A stretch of 64,000 nucleotides of DNA from Zobellella denitrificans (lineage in GTDB: Bacteria > Pseudomonadota > Gammaproteobacteria > Enterobacterales > Aeromonadaceae): NCBI RefSeq assembly GCF_002237365.1, contig NZ_NMUO01000009.1, forward strand, positions 1-64,000, in the 5' to 3' direction. This document shows positions 51,248 through 60,405 of this stretch, one piece after another. Under the pieces are notes generated by a model. It made no database searches and was not told where the DNA came from. It saw only the letters and a program-made list of their open reading frames with translations. The first letter of the stretch is position 1; every line of letters starts with the position of its first letter. Made by a program: the position numbers and the translations under genes.

Positions 51248-51279
51248 GCGGCCGGAGCAAAAGGTTCCGGCCGCTTTTT
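51248..51279 (+). terminator. Rho-independent terminator between srmB and yaaA
   Basis: GCGGCCGGA (51248-51256) pairs with TCCGGCCGC (51266-51274), followed by TTTTT-ATTTTTT on the plus strand. It ends the srmB transcript and sits right at the convergent yaaA stop. Confidence 0.9.
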
Positions 51280-51284
51280 ATTTT

Positions 51285-52058
51285 TTATTGCTCTTCCCGC
51301 TTGAACACCAGCTCGGTCGGGCTGGACTCGGCCTCGACGAAGTAATAGCCGGCGCTGTCGAAGGCGGTCAGCTGGCTCACCTCGGTCAGCCGGTGTTCGA
51401 TGATGTAGCGGGCCATCATGCCTCTCGCCTTCTTGGCATAGAAACTGATCACCTTGTACTGGCCATTCTTGCCGTCCTTGAACACCGGGGTGACGATCTG
51501 CCCGTCCAGCCGCTTCGGTTTCACCGCCTTGAAGTACTCGTTGGACGCCAGGTTGATCAACACGTTGTCGCCCTGCTCCGCCAGGGCCTGGTTGAGCTTG
51601 TCGGTGATGAGGTCGCCCCAGAACTGGTACAGATCCCGTCCCCGCTCGTTGTCGAGCCGGGTGCCCATCTCCAGCCGGTAGGGCTGCATCAGATCCAGCG
51701 GCCGAAGCACCCCGTAAAGGCCGGACAGCATGCGCAGGTGGCGTTGGGCGAAGGCGAAGTCGTCCGCGTTCAGGGTCTCGGCGTCCAGCCCGGTATAGAC
51801 GTCGCCCTTGAACGCCAGTATCGCCTGCTTGGCGTTGGCCGGACTGAAATCCGGCTGCCAGTCGGCGAAACGGGCGGCGTTGAGCCCCGCCAGCTTGTCG
51901 CTGATGCTCATCAGCTTGCCGATCTCGGCCGGGCTCAGCCGACGGGCCCGGGTGATCAGCTCAGCGGCATGATCCAGCAGTTCGGGCAGGCTGTATTCGC
52001 CAATCACCGGCGGCGTGTCGTAATCCAGGGTCTTGGCGGGGGAAACCACTATCAGCAT
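51285..52058 (-). CDS. yaaA: Peroxide stress protein YaaA
   Basis: YaaA (DUF328/UPF0246) lowers free intracellular iron during hydrogen-peroxide stress and binds DNA. The 257-residue protein shows [17 protein letters not shown] at the N terminus, [35 protein letters not shown], and [14 protein letters not shown], all typical of the family. It lies 9 bp downstream of pilU on the same strand, so it may be cotranscribed with the pilus motor genes. Confidence 0.94.
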   Translation of the reverse strand: MLIVVSPAKTLDYDTPPVIGEYSLPELLDHAAELITRARRLSPAEIGKLMSISDKLAGLNAARFADWQPDFSPANAKQAILAFKGDVYTGLDAETLNADDFAFAQRHLRMLSGLYGVLRPLDLMQPYRLEMGTRLDNERGRDLYQFWGDLITDKLNQALAEQGDNVLINLASNEYFKAVKPKRLDGQIVTPVFKDGKNGQYKVISFYAKKARGMMARYIIEHRLTEVSQLTAFDSAGYYFVEAESSPTELVFKREEQ

Positions 52059-52067
52059 GAGGGTCCT

Positions 52068-53177
52068 CTAAGATTCTATCGTCACGTTATCGAGCATGCC
52101 CGCATCCAGTCCGCCACCGCCATGCAGCTTGATCATCAGCCGCAGGTCGTTGGGCGAGTCGGCATAGGCCAGGGCTTCGGTGTAGCCTATATGGTGCTGG
52201 GCATAGAGGTCAAACAGCGCCTGATCGAAGGTCTGCATGCCGAGCTCCCGGGACTTGGCCATGACCTCCTTGAGCCGGTGCATCTCGCCCTTGCGGATCA
52301 GATCCGCCACCAGGGGACTATTGAGCAGTACCTCGAAGGCACCCCGGCGGTGCTTGCCGTCGCGGGTGGGGATCAGTTGCTGGGCCACGATCGCCTTGAG
52401 GTTGAACGACAGATCGAACAGCAACTGGCGGTGCTTGCTTTCCGGCACCAGGTGCATGATCCGGTCCAGCGCCTGGTTGGCGTTGTTGGCGTGCAGGGTG
52501 GCCATGCACAGATGGCCGGTCTCGGCGAAGGCCAGGGCGAACCCCATGGTCTCCTCCGAGCGGATCTCGCCGATCAGGATCACGTCCGGCGCCTGGCGCA
52601 GGGAGCTTTTCAGGGCGGCGTCGAAGGACTCGGTGTCGATGCCCACCTCCCGCTGGGTCACGATGGACTGGCCATGCTGATGAAGGTATTCCACCGGATC
52701 CTCGATGGTGAGGATATGGCCGCCCGCATGGCGGTTGCGGTGACCTATCATGGCCGCCTGGGTGGTGGACTTGCCGGTGCCGGTGCCCCCTACGAACAGC
52801 ACCAGGCCACGCTTGGTCATGGCCACCTCGCGCAACACCTCGGGCAGGTACAACTCCTCGAAGGTGGGGATGCGGCTTTCGATGCGCCGGATGACCATGC
52901 CCGCCTTTTCCTGTTGCCAGAAGGCACTCACCCGGAAGCGGCCGGCCTGCTCGTCGGTAATGGCGAAGTTGGCCTCCTTGTGGCGGTGGAAACGCTCCCG
53001 CCAGTCATCGTTCATGCAGGACTCCACCAGCGCCAGGGCCTGAGCCTCGGTCAGCGGCTCCCCACCGAGCGGTTGCAGCCGTCCCTGGGTCTTGATGGTG
53101 GGGGCTATGCCCACCGAGATATACATGTCCGAAGCCTGCTGTTCCAGCATGGCCTTGAGCAAGGGGGTCAGTTCCAT
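52068..53177 (-). CDS. pilU: Type IV pilus retraction ATPase PilU
   Basis: PilU is a PilT-like hexameric ATPase that helps retract type IV pili together with PilT. The 369-residue protein has Walker A GGTGTGKSTT, the Asp box and Walker B region (PDVILIGEIRSEET), His box ATLHANNANQALDRI. The PilT AIRNLIR motif is changed (SPLVADLIRKGE), which separates it from PilT. ATG at 53177 has GGAGGTGA upstream. Gene order pilT-pilU-yaaA. Confidence 0.93.
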   Translation of the reverse strand: MELTPLLKAMLEQQASDMYISVGIAPTIKTQGRLQPLGGEPLTEAQALALVESCMNDDWRERFHRHKEANFAITDEQAGRFRVSAFWQQEKAGMVIRRIESRIPTFEELYLPEVLREVAMTKRGLVLFVGGTGTGKSTTQAAMIGHRNRHAGGHILTIEDPVEYLHQHGQSIVTQREVGIDTESFDAALKSSLRQAPDVILIGEIRSEETMGFALAFAETGHLCMATLHANNANQALDRIMHLVPESKHRQLLFDLSFNLKAIVAQQLIPTRDGKHRRGAFEVLLNSPLVADLIRKGEMHRLKEVMAKSRELGMQTFDQALFDLYAQHHIGYTEALAYADSPNDLRLMIKLHGGGGLDAGMLDNVTIES

Positions 53178-53191
53178 GTCACCTCCGGTTG

Positions 53192-54226
53192 TCAGATACT
53201 CTGGGGATCCACTGCCTTGGCCCGGGCGTCCACCGGCGCCACCATGCCGCTGCTGACCAGCAGCTTGAGGCATTGATCCATGGTCTGCATGCCGTGCGCC
53301 ATGCCGGTCTGGATCACCGAGTACATCTGGGCCACCTTGTCCTCGCGGATCAGGTTGCGGATCGCCGGTGTGCCCAGCATGATCTCGTGGGCGGCAACCC
53401 GGCCGCCGTTCACCTTCTTGAGCAGGGTCTGGGAGATCACCGCACGCAGGGATTCGGAAAGCATGGAGCGTACCATGTCCTTCTCGGCCCCGGGAAAGAC
53501 GTCGATGATGCGGTCTATGGTCTTGGCCGCCGAGGAGGTATGCAGGGTACCGAACACCAGGTGGCCGGTTTCGGCGGCGGTGAGCGCCAGGCGGATAGTT
53601 TCCAGATCCCGCAGTTCTCCCACCAGTATGATGTCGGGATCCTCCCGCAGCGCCGAGCGCAGGGCGTTGCTGAAGGAATGGGTGTCCCGGTGCACTTCCC
53701 GCTGGTTGACCAGGCACTTTTTGTTGCCGTGCACGAATTCGATGGGGTCTTCGATGGTGAGGATATGCTTGTTGAAACTCTCGTTGATGTGGTCGATCAT
53801 CGCCGCCAGGGTGGTGGACTTGCCCGAGCCGGTGGGGCCGGTGACCAGCACCAGGCCGCGCGGGTACTCGGCGATGCGGCGGAAGATATCGGGCGCTCCC
53901 AGCTGTTCCAGGTTCCATACCTCGCTCGGGATCACCCGAAAAGCCGCCGCCGCGCCGCGCGACTGATGGTAGGCATTCACCCGGAAGCGGGCCAGGCCCG
54001 GCAACTCGAAGGAAAAGTCGACCTCGAAGTTTTCTTCCAGCTCCTTGCGCTGGCGATCGTTCATGATGTCGTACACCAAACGGTGCACGTCCCTGTGCTC
54101 CAGTACCGGCAGGTTGATCTTGCGCACCTCCCCGTCCACCCGGATCAGCGGCTGCACCCCGGCGGACAGGTGCAGATCCGATGCATTATGCTTTACACTA
54201 AACGCCAAAAGTTCCGTAATATCCAT
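53192..54226 (-). CDS. pilT: Type IV pilus twitching motility ATPase PilT
   Basis: PilT powers pilus retraction for twitching, surface sensing and DNA uptake. The 344-residue protein has Walker A GPTGSGKSTTLAAM, Asp box, Walker B (PDIILVGELRDLET), His box GTLHTSSAAKTIDR, and the PilT-specific AIRNLIRE. Length is standard (345). It is divergent from yggS, as in Pseudomonas, Vibrio and Aeromonas. Confidence 0.96.
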   Translation of the reverse strand: MDITELLAFSVKHNASDLHLSAGVQPLIRVDGEVRKINLPVLEHRDVHRLVYDIMNDRQRKELEENFEVDFSFELPGLARFRVNAYHQSRGAAAAFRVIPSEVWNLEQLGAPDIFRRIAEYPRGLVLVTGPTGSGKSTTLAAMIDHINESFNKHILTIEDPIEFVHGNKKCLVNQREVHRDTHSFSNALRSALREDPDIILVGELRDLETIRLALTAAETGHLVFGTLHTSSAAKTIDRIIDVFPGAEKDMVRSMLSESLRAVISQTLLKKVNGGRVAAHEIMLGTPAIRNLIREDKVAQMYSVIQTGMAHGMQTMDQCLKLLVSSGMVAPVDARAKAVDPQSI

Positions 54227-54260
54227 AATAAACTCTCCGTCGCCCCTGGTTACTTATTAT

Positions 54261-54953
54261 ATGAATACTATCGTACAGCACCTGACAGAGGTTCACGACA
54301 GAATCGCCGCCGCCGCCGGCGCCTGTGGCCGCCGCGAGCACGACATTCAGCTGCTGGCAGTCAGCAAGACCAAGCCCGTCGCCGATATCGAAGCCGCCTA
54401 CGCCGCCGGCCAGCGCCAGTTCGGTGAAAACTATGTGCAGGAGGCGGTCGACAAGATAATGGCGCTGAAAACCCGCTGTCCGGAGATCAGCTGGCATTTG
54501 ATTGGCCCGCTGCAATCCAACAAGAGCCGGCTGGTGGCCGAGCATTTCGACTGGGTGCAGACGGTGGACCGGCTCAAAATCGCCCAGCGGCTCAGCGATC
54601 AGCGCCCGGTGCACATGCGCCCGCTCAACATCTGCCTGCAGGTCAACGTGAGCGGCGAGGCCAGCAAATCCGGCCTGGCACCGGATGAGGTGGAATCCCT
54701 GGCGGAACAGGTCAGCGCCTTGCCGGGCCTGTGCCTGCGCGGCCTGATGACCATCCCCGAGGACACCGGGGATGAGCAGCGGCTCGGGACACAATTGCTA
54801 GAGTTGAAGCAACTCTTTGATAGAATGGCGGAAAAATACCCCCAGCTGGACACCCTGTCGATGGGGATGAGCAACGATTTAGAACTCGCAGTGGCCTGTG
54901 GCAGTACCCTGGTAAGGGTTGGCACGGCTATATTTGGCTCTCGCAACCCTTGA
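54261..54953 (+). CDS. yggS: PLP homeostasis protein YggS (PLPBP)
   Basis: YggS binds pyridoxal phosphate without a catalytic role and buffers B6 vitamers. The 230-residue single-barrel protein carries the PLP lysine Lys36 in AVSKTKP, GENYVQEA, HLIGPLQSNK, and SMGMSNDLELAV. ATG at 54261 is the best start. It begins the yggS-proC-yggT-yggU run. Confidence 0.95.
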   Translation: MNTIVQHLTEVHDRIAAAAGACGRREHDIQLLAVSKTKPVADIEAAYAAGQRQFGENYVQEAVDKIMALKTRCPEISWHLIGPLQSNKSRLVAEHFDWVQTVDRLKIAQRLSDQRPVHMRPLNICLQVNVSGEASKSGLAPDEVESLAEQVSALPGLCLRGLMTIPEDTGDEQRLGTQLLELKQLFDRMAEKYPQLDTLSMGMSNDLELAVACGSTLVRVGTAIFGSRNP

Positions 54954-54963
54954 GTGATCATTG

Positions 54964-55788
54964 ATGGAACACAGAAAACTCGCCTTTATCGGTGCGGGCA
55001 ACATGTCTCGCAGCCTGATCGCCGGGCTGATCAAGTCGGGTTACCCGGCCGATCTGATCCTGGCCGCCAATCCCTCCCGCCCCAAGCTGGACGCCCTCGC
55101 CGCCGACTTCGGCATCCGCACCACCCAGGACAACCTGGAAGCCGCCGGCTGGGCCCAGGCCCTGGTGCTGGCGGTCAAGCCCCAGATGATGGCCGCCATG
55201 CTGGCGGAGCTGGTACAGGCCGGCGCCAACTTCAAGGGCAAGCTGCTGATCTCCATCGCCGCCGGCGTCAGTGTGACCCGGCTGGAGCAGATGGCCGGCG
55301 GCCACGACAACCTGATCCGCACCATGCCCAATACCCCCTCCCTGCTGGGCTTGGGCATGACCGGTCTCTACGCCAGGTCCCATGTGAGCCAGGTCGATCG
55401 GGACTACTGCGGCCAGATGATGGCCGCGGTGGGCAAGATCCTCTGGGTGGCCGAGGAGGATGGCATCAACCAGGTGATCGCCGCCGCCGGCAGCGCGCCG
55501 GCCTATTTCTTCCTCTTTATGGAGGCCATGGCGGCGGAGGCTGAAAAACAGGGGTTTTCCGCCGAGGAAGCCCGCCTGCTGGTGCAACAGAGCGCCCTGG
55601 GCGCCGCCCAGATGGTGGCCGCCAATCCCGGGCTGACCCTGGCCGAGCTTCGCGCCCAGGTCACCTCCAAGGGGGGGACCACCGCCGAAGCCATTCGCCG
55701 TTTCCAGGAAGGGGGACTGGAGCATCTGGTGGCCGAGGCCATGGCCGCCGCCGTCGCCCGTGCCCGGGAACTGGAAACCCAGCTCTAA
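54964..55788 (+). CDS. proC: Pyrroline-5-carboxylate reductase
   Basis: ProC reduces pyrroline-5-carboxylate to proline with NAD(P)H. The 274-residue protein has the Rossmann motif FIGAGNMSRSLIAGL at the N terminus, VKPQMM, RTMPNTPSLLGLGMTG, and the C-terminal signature GSAPAYFFLFMEAM. ATG at 54964; a TTG one codon earlier is possible. It starts 10 bp after yggS. Confidence 0.96.
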   Translation: MEHRKLAFIGAGNMSRSLIAGLIKSGYPADLILAANPSRPKLDALAADFGIRTTQDNLEAAGWAQALVLAVKPQMMAAMLAELVQAGANFKGKLLISIAAGVSVTRLEQMAGGHDNLIRTMPNTPSLLGLGMTGLYARSHVSQVDRDYCGQMMAAVGKILWVAEEDGINQVIAAAGSAPAYFFLFMEAMAAEAEKQGFSAEEARLLVQQSALGAAQMVAANPGLTLAELRAQVTSKGGTTAEAIRRFQEGGLEHLVAEAMAAAVARARELETQL

Positions 55789-55797
55789 GGAATAATA

Positions 55798-56349
55798 ATG
55801 AACACAGCCTATTACCTGATTAATACCCTCTTCGACCTTTACCTTATGGTGGTGCTGTTGCGCATCTGGCTGCAGTGGGTGCGGGCCGACTTCTACAACC
55901 CCTTCAGCCAGTTCGTGGTCAAGGCCACCAATCCGCCGCTGATGCCACTGCGCCGCTTCATTCCCGGTTTCTTCGGCATCGACTTCGCCGCCGTGGTGCT
56001 GGCGGTGCTGGTGGCCACCGCCAAGCTGCTGCTGTTCAAGGCCATGAACCTGCTCTACGCGGACTGGAGCACGGTGGTGCTGGTCGGCCTGATCACGGTG
56101 CTGAAGAAGGCCGGTGTCATGCTGTTCTGGATCCTGATCGTCCGCGCCCTGATGAGCTGGGTCAGCCAGGGCCGCAGCCAGATAGAATATGTGCTGCACC
56201 AGCTCACCGAGCCGCTGCTGGCCCCCCTGCGCCGCATCATTCCACCCATGGGCGGCCTGGATCTGTCGATACTGGTGGCCTTTATCGCCCTGCAGGCGCT
56301 GAACTGGCTGCTTGGGGACCTGATTGGGCCACTATGGTGGCAGCTGTGA
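55798..56349 (+). CDS. yggT: YggT-family integral membrane protein
   Basis: A 183-residue inner-membrane protein with two YggT repeats, each with paired helices and an RxxxPPM/GGLD-type loop (LRRFIPGFFGIDFAAVV and LRRIIPPMGGLDLSILV). The family is linked to osmotic tolerance and, in other bacteria, division-site positioning, but its role is not settled. It follows proC by 9 bp and overlaps yggU. Confidence 0.92.
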   Translation: MNTAYYLINTLFDLYLMVVLLRIWLQWVRADFYNPFSQFVVKATNPPLMPLRRFIPGFFGIDFAAVVLAVLVATAKLLLFKAMNLLYADWSTVVLVGLITVLKKAGVMLFWILIVRALMSWVSQGRSQIEYVLHQLTEPLLAPLRRIIPPMGGLDLSILVAFIALQALNWLLGDLIGPLWWQL

Positions 56350-56648
56350 CCCAGGCGGTCCGGCTGGAGCAGGACCGGCTCTATCTCAGCCTGTACCTGC
56401 AGCCCAAGTCCAGCCGGGATCAGTTCCTCGGCCTGCACGGCGACGAACTCCGCCTGGCCATCACGGCGCCGCCGGTGGATGGCCAGGCCAATGCCCACCT
56501 GCAAAAATGGCTGGCCAAACAGTGCCGGGTGCCCAAGTCCCGGGTGGTGCTGCTGGCCGGCGAGACCAGCCGCCACAAGAAGCTGGTGATCGAGTCCCCC
56601 CGGGAAATCCCGCCGGCACTGGCGGAACTCCTGGCCAAGCCGGCCTAA
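56334..56648 (+). CDS. yggU: DUF167 protein YggU
   Basis: A 104-residue small basic protein of the UPF0235/DUF167 family, function unknown. Conserved segments are LYLQPKSSRDQFLGL, ITAPPVDGQANAHLQKWLAK, and VVLLAGETSRHKKLVI. ATG at 56334 overlaps the yggT end by 16 bp; a GTG one codon on is also possible. It is a standard member of the proC neighbourhood. Confidence 0.9.
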   Translation: MVAAVTQAVRLEQDRLYLSLYLQPKSSRDQFLGLHGDELRLAITAPPVDGQANAHLQKWLAKQCRVPKSRVVLLAGETSRHKKLVIESPREIPPALAELLAKPA

Positions 56649-56685
56649 ACTAACAATAACGCTCCCAGCCATGTAAGGATTTGCC

Positions 56686-57099
56686 ATGTTCAAAATCATC
56701 CTCTCCGCCCTGACACTGCTGTTTGCCTCCCAGGTGACCGGTGCCGAAACCCGGGTCGGCAAGTGGACGGTGCATTACAGCGCCTTCGCCTCCACCTTCC
56801 TCACCCCGGAAGTGGCGCGCAGCTACAACATAGAACGCAGCCGCTTCAACGGCCTGGTCAACATAGCGGTGACCGACGCCAATGGCGTTACCCAGCAGGT
56901 GAACCTGAGCGGCGAAGGCAAGACCCTGCTCGGCACCGTGCGCCGGCTGAACTTCCAGACGGTGCGGGAAGGCGACTCCATCTACTACATCGCCGAGTAC
57001 CCCTACCGCAACGAAGACAACGTACTGTTCACCATCGATATCCAGGGCCCGCAGCAGGGCGGCCAGTTCTCCTTCCGCCATACCTTCTATACCGACTAA
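56686..57099 (+). CDS. Exported DUF4426-family protein
   Basis: A 137-residue protein with a signal peptide (residues 1-20, cut after VTGA) and a beta-rich mature domain typical of DUF4426: WTVHYSAFASTFLTPEVARSY near the start and FTIDIQGPQQGGQFSFRHTFY at the end. Such proteins lie between yggU and rdgB in Vibrio and Aeromonas-type genomes. Function is unknown. Confidence 0.85.
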   Translation: MFKIILSALTLLFASQVTGAETRVGKWTVHYSAFASTFLTPEVARSYNIERSRFNGLVNIAVTDANGVTQQVNLSGEGKTLLGTVRRLNFQTVREGDSIYYIAEYPYRNEDNVLFTIDIQGPQQGGQFSFRHTFYTD

Positions 57100-57107
57100 G
57101 GTCTTGC

Positions 57108-57188
57108 CGGTGAGGCTTCAGGGGTGAGGCGAGAGGGAACCACGTCTCACTCCTTTCCCCTCACTCCTCACTACCTCCCCCTCACTTC
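57108..57188. repeat. Heptad-type repeat upstream of rdgB
   Basis: GTGAGG units (57110-57129) are followed by CCCCTCAC/TCCTCAC units (57156-57184) in the opposite orientation, the same design as after barA and the MCP gene but more decayed. It lies between two genes on the same strand, so it may work as a weak terminator or attenuator. Confidence 0.55.
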
Positions 57189-57241
57189 TGGCGGTCACGG
57201 TGTTATCATGGCCGCCAACGGTATCCCGACAGGAACACAAG

Positions 57242-57841
57242 GTGAGCAAACAAATCGTCCTGGCTTCCGGCAACGCCAAGAAAGTTGCCGAACTGCAAAG
57301 CCTGCTCGGCGGGCTTGGTATGAAGGTGGTGCCCCAGAGTGAATTCGGCGTGGCGGACGCAGACGAAACCGGCACCACCTTCGTGGAAAACGCCATCATC
57401 AAGGCCAGGCACGCGGCGCGCGCAACCGGCCTGCCCGCCATCGCCGACGACTCCGGCCTGACGGTGGACGCCCTCGACGGCCGCCCCGGTGTCTATTCCG
57501 CCCGCTTCGCCGGCCCCGCCGCCACCGACGAGCAAAATGTGGCGCAGCTGCTGGCCGATCTGGAAGGGCTGCCCAGCGGTCTTCGCAAAGCCACCTTCTG
57601 GTGCGTGCTGGTCTACCTGCGCCACGCGGACGACCCCACCCCGCTTATCTGCACCGGCCACTGGAGCGGCGCCATCACCGAGGCCCCCCGGGGCGAGGGC
57701 GGCTTCGGCTACGATCCCGTCTTCCTGGTGCCCGGGGCCGGCAAGACCGCCGCCGAGCTGAGCCCGGAAGAAAAAAACCGCCTGAGCCACCGAGGCAAGG
57801 CCCTGCGCCAGTTGCAGGCGCTGCTGCACGAGGAAGCCTGA
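57242..57841 (+). CDS. rdgB: dITP/XTP pyrophosphatase RdgB
   Basis: RdgB (HAM1 family) hydrolyses dITP, dXTP and related non-canonical nucleotides to keep them out of DNA. The 199-residue protein has [14 protein letters not shown] at the N terminus, [21 protein letters not shown], and [16 protein letters not shown] at 57242 gives the correct length (E. coli 197); the frame continues to 57200. Its last base overlaps hemW (TGATG). Confidence 0.95.
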   Translation: MSKQIVLASGNAKKVAELQSLLGGLGMKVVPQSEFGVADADETGTTFVENAIIKARHAARATGLPAIADDSGLTVDALDGRPGVYSARFAGPAATDEQNVAQLLADLEGLPSGLRKATFWCVLVYLRHADDPTPLICTGHWSGAITEAPRGEGGFGYDPVFLVPGAGKTAAELSPEEKNRLSHRGKALRQLQALLHEEA

Positions 57842-58986
57842 TGCTGCAACTGCCGCCGCTCAGCCTCTATGTGCATATACCCTGGTGCGTGCAGAAGTGC
57901 CCCTACTGCGACTTCAACTCCCACGCCCTGAAGGACGCCATCCCCGAACAGGCCTATGTGGACGCCCTGCTCGACGATCTGCGCCAGGATCTGCACCTGG
58001 TGCAGGGGCGACGGCTGCACAGCATCTTCATCGGTGGCGGCACCCCCAGCCTGCTCAGCCCCGAGGCCATCGCCCGGCTGCTGGCCGGCGTGGCGCAACT
58101 GGTCCCCTTCGAGGCAGATATCGAAATCACCCTGGAGGCCAACCCGGGCACGGTGGAAGCCGGCCGCTTCCGCGGCTTTCGGGAAGCCGGCGTCAACCGC
58201 ATCTCTATCGGCGTGCAGAGCTTCCAGCCGGACCAGCTCGCCCGCCTGGGCCGCATCCACGACCCGGAGCAGGCCCGCTTCGCCGCCCGGGAGGCGGCGA
58301 GCGTGGGGCTCAGGACCTTCAACCTGGATCTGATGCACGGCCTGCCCGAACAGCGCCCGGAAGACGCCCTCCAGGATCTGGAGCAGGCGCTCGCACTGGC
58401 GCCGCCGCACCTGTCCTGGTACCAGCTCACCATAGAGCCCAACACCCCCTTCGCCTCGCGCCCGCCGGCCCTGCCGGAAGACGAGGTGCTGGCCGACATC
58501 TACGAGCAGGGCCACGCCCTGCTGCTGGCCCGGGGCTACCGCCAGTACGAGGTGTCCGCCTACGCCAGACCCGGCCATGAGGCCAGGCACAACCTCAACT
58601 ACTGGCGCTTCGGCGACTACCTGGGCATCGGCTGCGGCGCCCACGGCAAGGTCACCCTGCCGCTCGAGGGCAAGCTGGTGCGCACCGTCAAGGTCAAGCA
58701 CCCCAAGGGCTACCTGGAGCCGGGACGCCCCTATCTGGACCAGTACTGGCCGGTGGCGCCGCAGGATCTGTCGCTGGAATACTTCATGAACCGGCTGCGC
58801 CTGTTCGAGCCCATCCCCCGGGACGAATTCACCCGGCTGACCGGCCTGGCCCCCGAACGCCTGTCTGCGCCGCTGTCGGAGGCGATGCGGCTGGAACTGC
58901 TGGTCGAAGACGAACAACACTGGCGGGTCACGCCCCTGGGGCGCCGTTTCCTGAACCGGCTGCTCGATTTGTTTATCACCGACTGA
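57841..58986 (+). CDS. hemW: Heme chaperone HemW (radical SAM)
   Basis: HemW is a radical-SAM-type protein that delivers heme to membrane respiratory enzymes. The 381-residue protein has the cluster motif Cys16-x3-Cys20-x2-Cys23 in PWCVQKCPYCDF, IFIGGGTPSLL, ISIGVQSF, and NLDLMHGLP. It was formerly annotated as oxygen-independent coproporphyrinogen oxidase; the position after rdgB and the 381 residues favour HemW. Confidence 0.94.
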   Translation: MLQLPPLSLYVHIPWCVQKCPYCDFNSHALKDAIPEQAYVDALLDDLRQDLHLVQGRRLHSIFIGGGTPSLLSPEAIARLLAGVAQLVPFEADIEITLEANPGTVEAGRFRGFREAGVNRISIGVQSFQPDQLARLGRIHDPEQARFAAREAASVGLRTFNLDLMHGLPEQRPEDALQDLEQALALAPPHLSWYQLTIEPNTPFASRPPALPEDEVLADIYEQGHALLLARGYRQYEVSAYARPGHEARHNLNYWRFGDYLGIGCGAHGKVTLPLEGKLVRTVKVKHPKGYLEPGRPYLDQYWPVAPQDLSLEYFMNRLRLFEPIPRDEFTRLTGLAPERLSAPLSEAMRLELLVEDEQHWRVTPLGRRFLNRLLDLFITD

Positions 58987-59037
58987 TGCGGGTAAACTTG
59001 CCCCCATTACCGCCGTCACTCTGCAGGCCGGAGCCTT

Positions 59038-59772
59038 ATGTCATCACTGGTTTATGAATTCCCCCTCAACGAGAAGTGCCGCAACTACCTGCGCCTGAAC
59101 GAACTGCAGCAGCAGATCCGCCTGTGCCGGGAGCTCTCGGCCCCCGGCCAGGCCACCGCCCTGTTCAAGGCGCTGCTGGACATCATGGAGCTGCTGGAGC
59201 GTTGCGATGTCCGCAGCGATCTGGCCAAGGATCTGGAGGCCCAGCGGGGCAGGCTGGCCGCCTGGTCCCAGGTGCCGGGGGTGGACGCCGCCGCCCTGGC
59301 CCAGCTGGAAGGCCAGCTGGAGCAACTGGCCCAGCAGTTGCCCCGGGCGGCCCGCCTGGGCCAGCAGCTGCGGGAGGACAAGCTGCTCGCCGCCGTGCGC
59401 AGCCGTTTCGCCATTCCCGGCGGCCTCTGCCCCTTCGACGTGCCCCAGCTGCACTACTGGCTGAACCTGCCGGTGGTGCGCCAGCAACAGGACATCGACG
59501 GCTGGCAGTCCCTGCTGCAATTGCTGCAGCAGGGGCTGGAACTGCTGCTGACCCTGTGGCGGGAAGCCGGCCAGTTCCGCGCCCAGCAGGCGGTGGGCGG
59601 CTTTTTCCAGGACGGCGCCGAGTTCACCGAGATGATCCGCCTGCGGCTGCCGGCCGAGCTCGCCGTCTATCCGGTGGTCAGCGGCAACAAGTACCGCTTC
59701 ACCATCCGTTTTATGCCGGTCGGCAATCACGATCCCGGCAATGTCGACTTCGAACTGGCCAATATCAAATGA
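59038..59772 (+). CDS. zapD: Cell division protein ZapD
   Basis: ZapD cross-links FtsZ filaments at the Z ring. The 244-residue protein begins [16 protein letters not shown], the family hallmark, and has a long helical domain with FALPGG-like [19 protein letters not shown] and a C-terminal FTIRFMPVG. Length fits E. coli (247). It overlaps yacG by 4 bp, the usual zapD-yacG pair. Confidence 0.94.
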   Translation: MSSLVYEFPLNEKCRNYLRLNELQQQIRLCRELSAPGQATALFKALLDIMELLERCDVRSDLAKDLEAQRGRLAAWSQVPGVDAAALAQLEGQLEQLAQQLPRAARLGQQLREDKLLAAVRSRFAIPGGLCPFDVPQLHYWLNLPVVRQQQDIDGWQSLLQLLQQGLELLLTLWREAGQFRAQQAVGGFFQDGAEFTEMIRLRLPAELAVYPVVSGNKYRFTIRFMPVGNHDPGNVDFELANIK

Positions 59773-59960
59773 GCACCATCACCACAGTCCCCTGCCCCAC
59801 CTGCGGCACCCCCGTGGAATGGGGCGAGCAGAGCCCCTACCGCCCCTTCTGCAGCAAGCGCTGCCAGTTGATCGATCTCGGCGAGTGGGCCGACGAGGAA
59901 AAGCGCATTCCCGGCGATCCCGCCTGGCTGCCGGAGCAGGACGATGAAAATGAATACTGA
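59769..59960 (+). CDS. yacG: DNA gyrase inhibitor YacG
   Basis: YacG is a small zinc protein that binds GyrB and blocks DNA binding by gyrase. The 63-residue product has four zinc cysteines, Cys9, Cys12, Cys28 and Cys32, in PCPTCG and FCSKRC, and the [10 protein letters not shown] stretch. ATG overlaps the zapD stop as ATGA, and its end overlaps mutT by 17 bp. Confidence 0.94.
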   Translation: MSTITTVPCPTCGTPVEWGEQSPYRPFCSKRCQLIDLGEWADEEKRIPGDPAWLPEQDDENEY

Positions 59961-60369
59961 GGCCGGCCTGAAGAAAAGCGTGCTGGTGGCGGTGGGCGTG
60001 ATCGAGAACGGCGCCGGCGACATCTTTATCTGCCGGCGCGGTGAAAGCCAGCACCAGGCCTGCAAGTGGGAGTTCCCGGGCGGCAAGGTGGAAGCCGGCG
60101 AGACCGTGCCCCAGGCCCTGGCCCGCGAGCTGGAAGAGGAGATCGGCATCCGGGTGGCGAGCTGCCAACCCTTTATGCGCATCGAGCACGACTACGGCGA
60201 CAAGCAGGTGATCCTGGATATCCGCAAGGTCACCGCCTTCGAGGGCGAAGCCCACGGCCGCGAAGGCCAGCCCAGCCGCTGGGTGCCCATCCCGGAGCTG
60301 CATCGCTACGACTTTCCCGCCGCCAACGCCCCCATCGTTCACAAGTTGCAGCTGGAAGCCGAAGGCTAG
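59944..60369 (+). CDS. mutT: 8-oxo-dGTP diphosphatase MutT
   Basis: MutT removes 8-oxo-dGTP from the nucleotide pool and so prevents A:T to C:G transversions. The 141-residue protein has the Nudix box [20 protein letters not shown] preceded by WEFPGG. Two starts are close: ATG 59944 and ATG 59950. The AGGA at 59938 is better spaced for the second. Position after yacG supports MutT over other Nudix enzymes. Confidence 0.93.
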   Translation: MKMNTEAGLKKSVLVAVGVIENGAGDIFICRRGESQHQACKWEFPGGKVEAGETVPQALARELEEEIGIRVASCQPFMRIEHDYGDKQVILDIRKVTAFEGEAHGREGQPSRWVPIPELHRYDFPAANAPIVHKLQLEAEG

Positions 60370-60405
60370 AAGCAATATACCCACCCCACACCCGGGCCGG
60401 CTCTC

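Noticed and set aside
57841-58986. hemW as oxygen-independent coproporphyrinogen oxidase HemN
   Set aside because: Length of 381 residues and the rdgB neighbourhood fit HemW; HemN is about 455 residues long.
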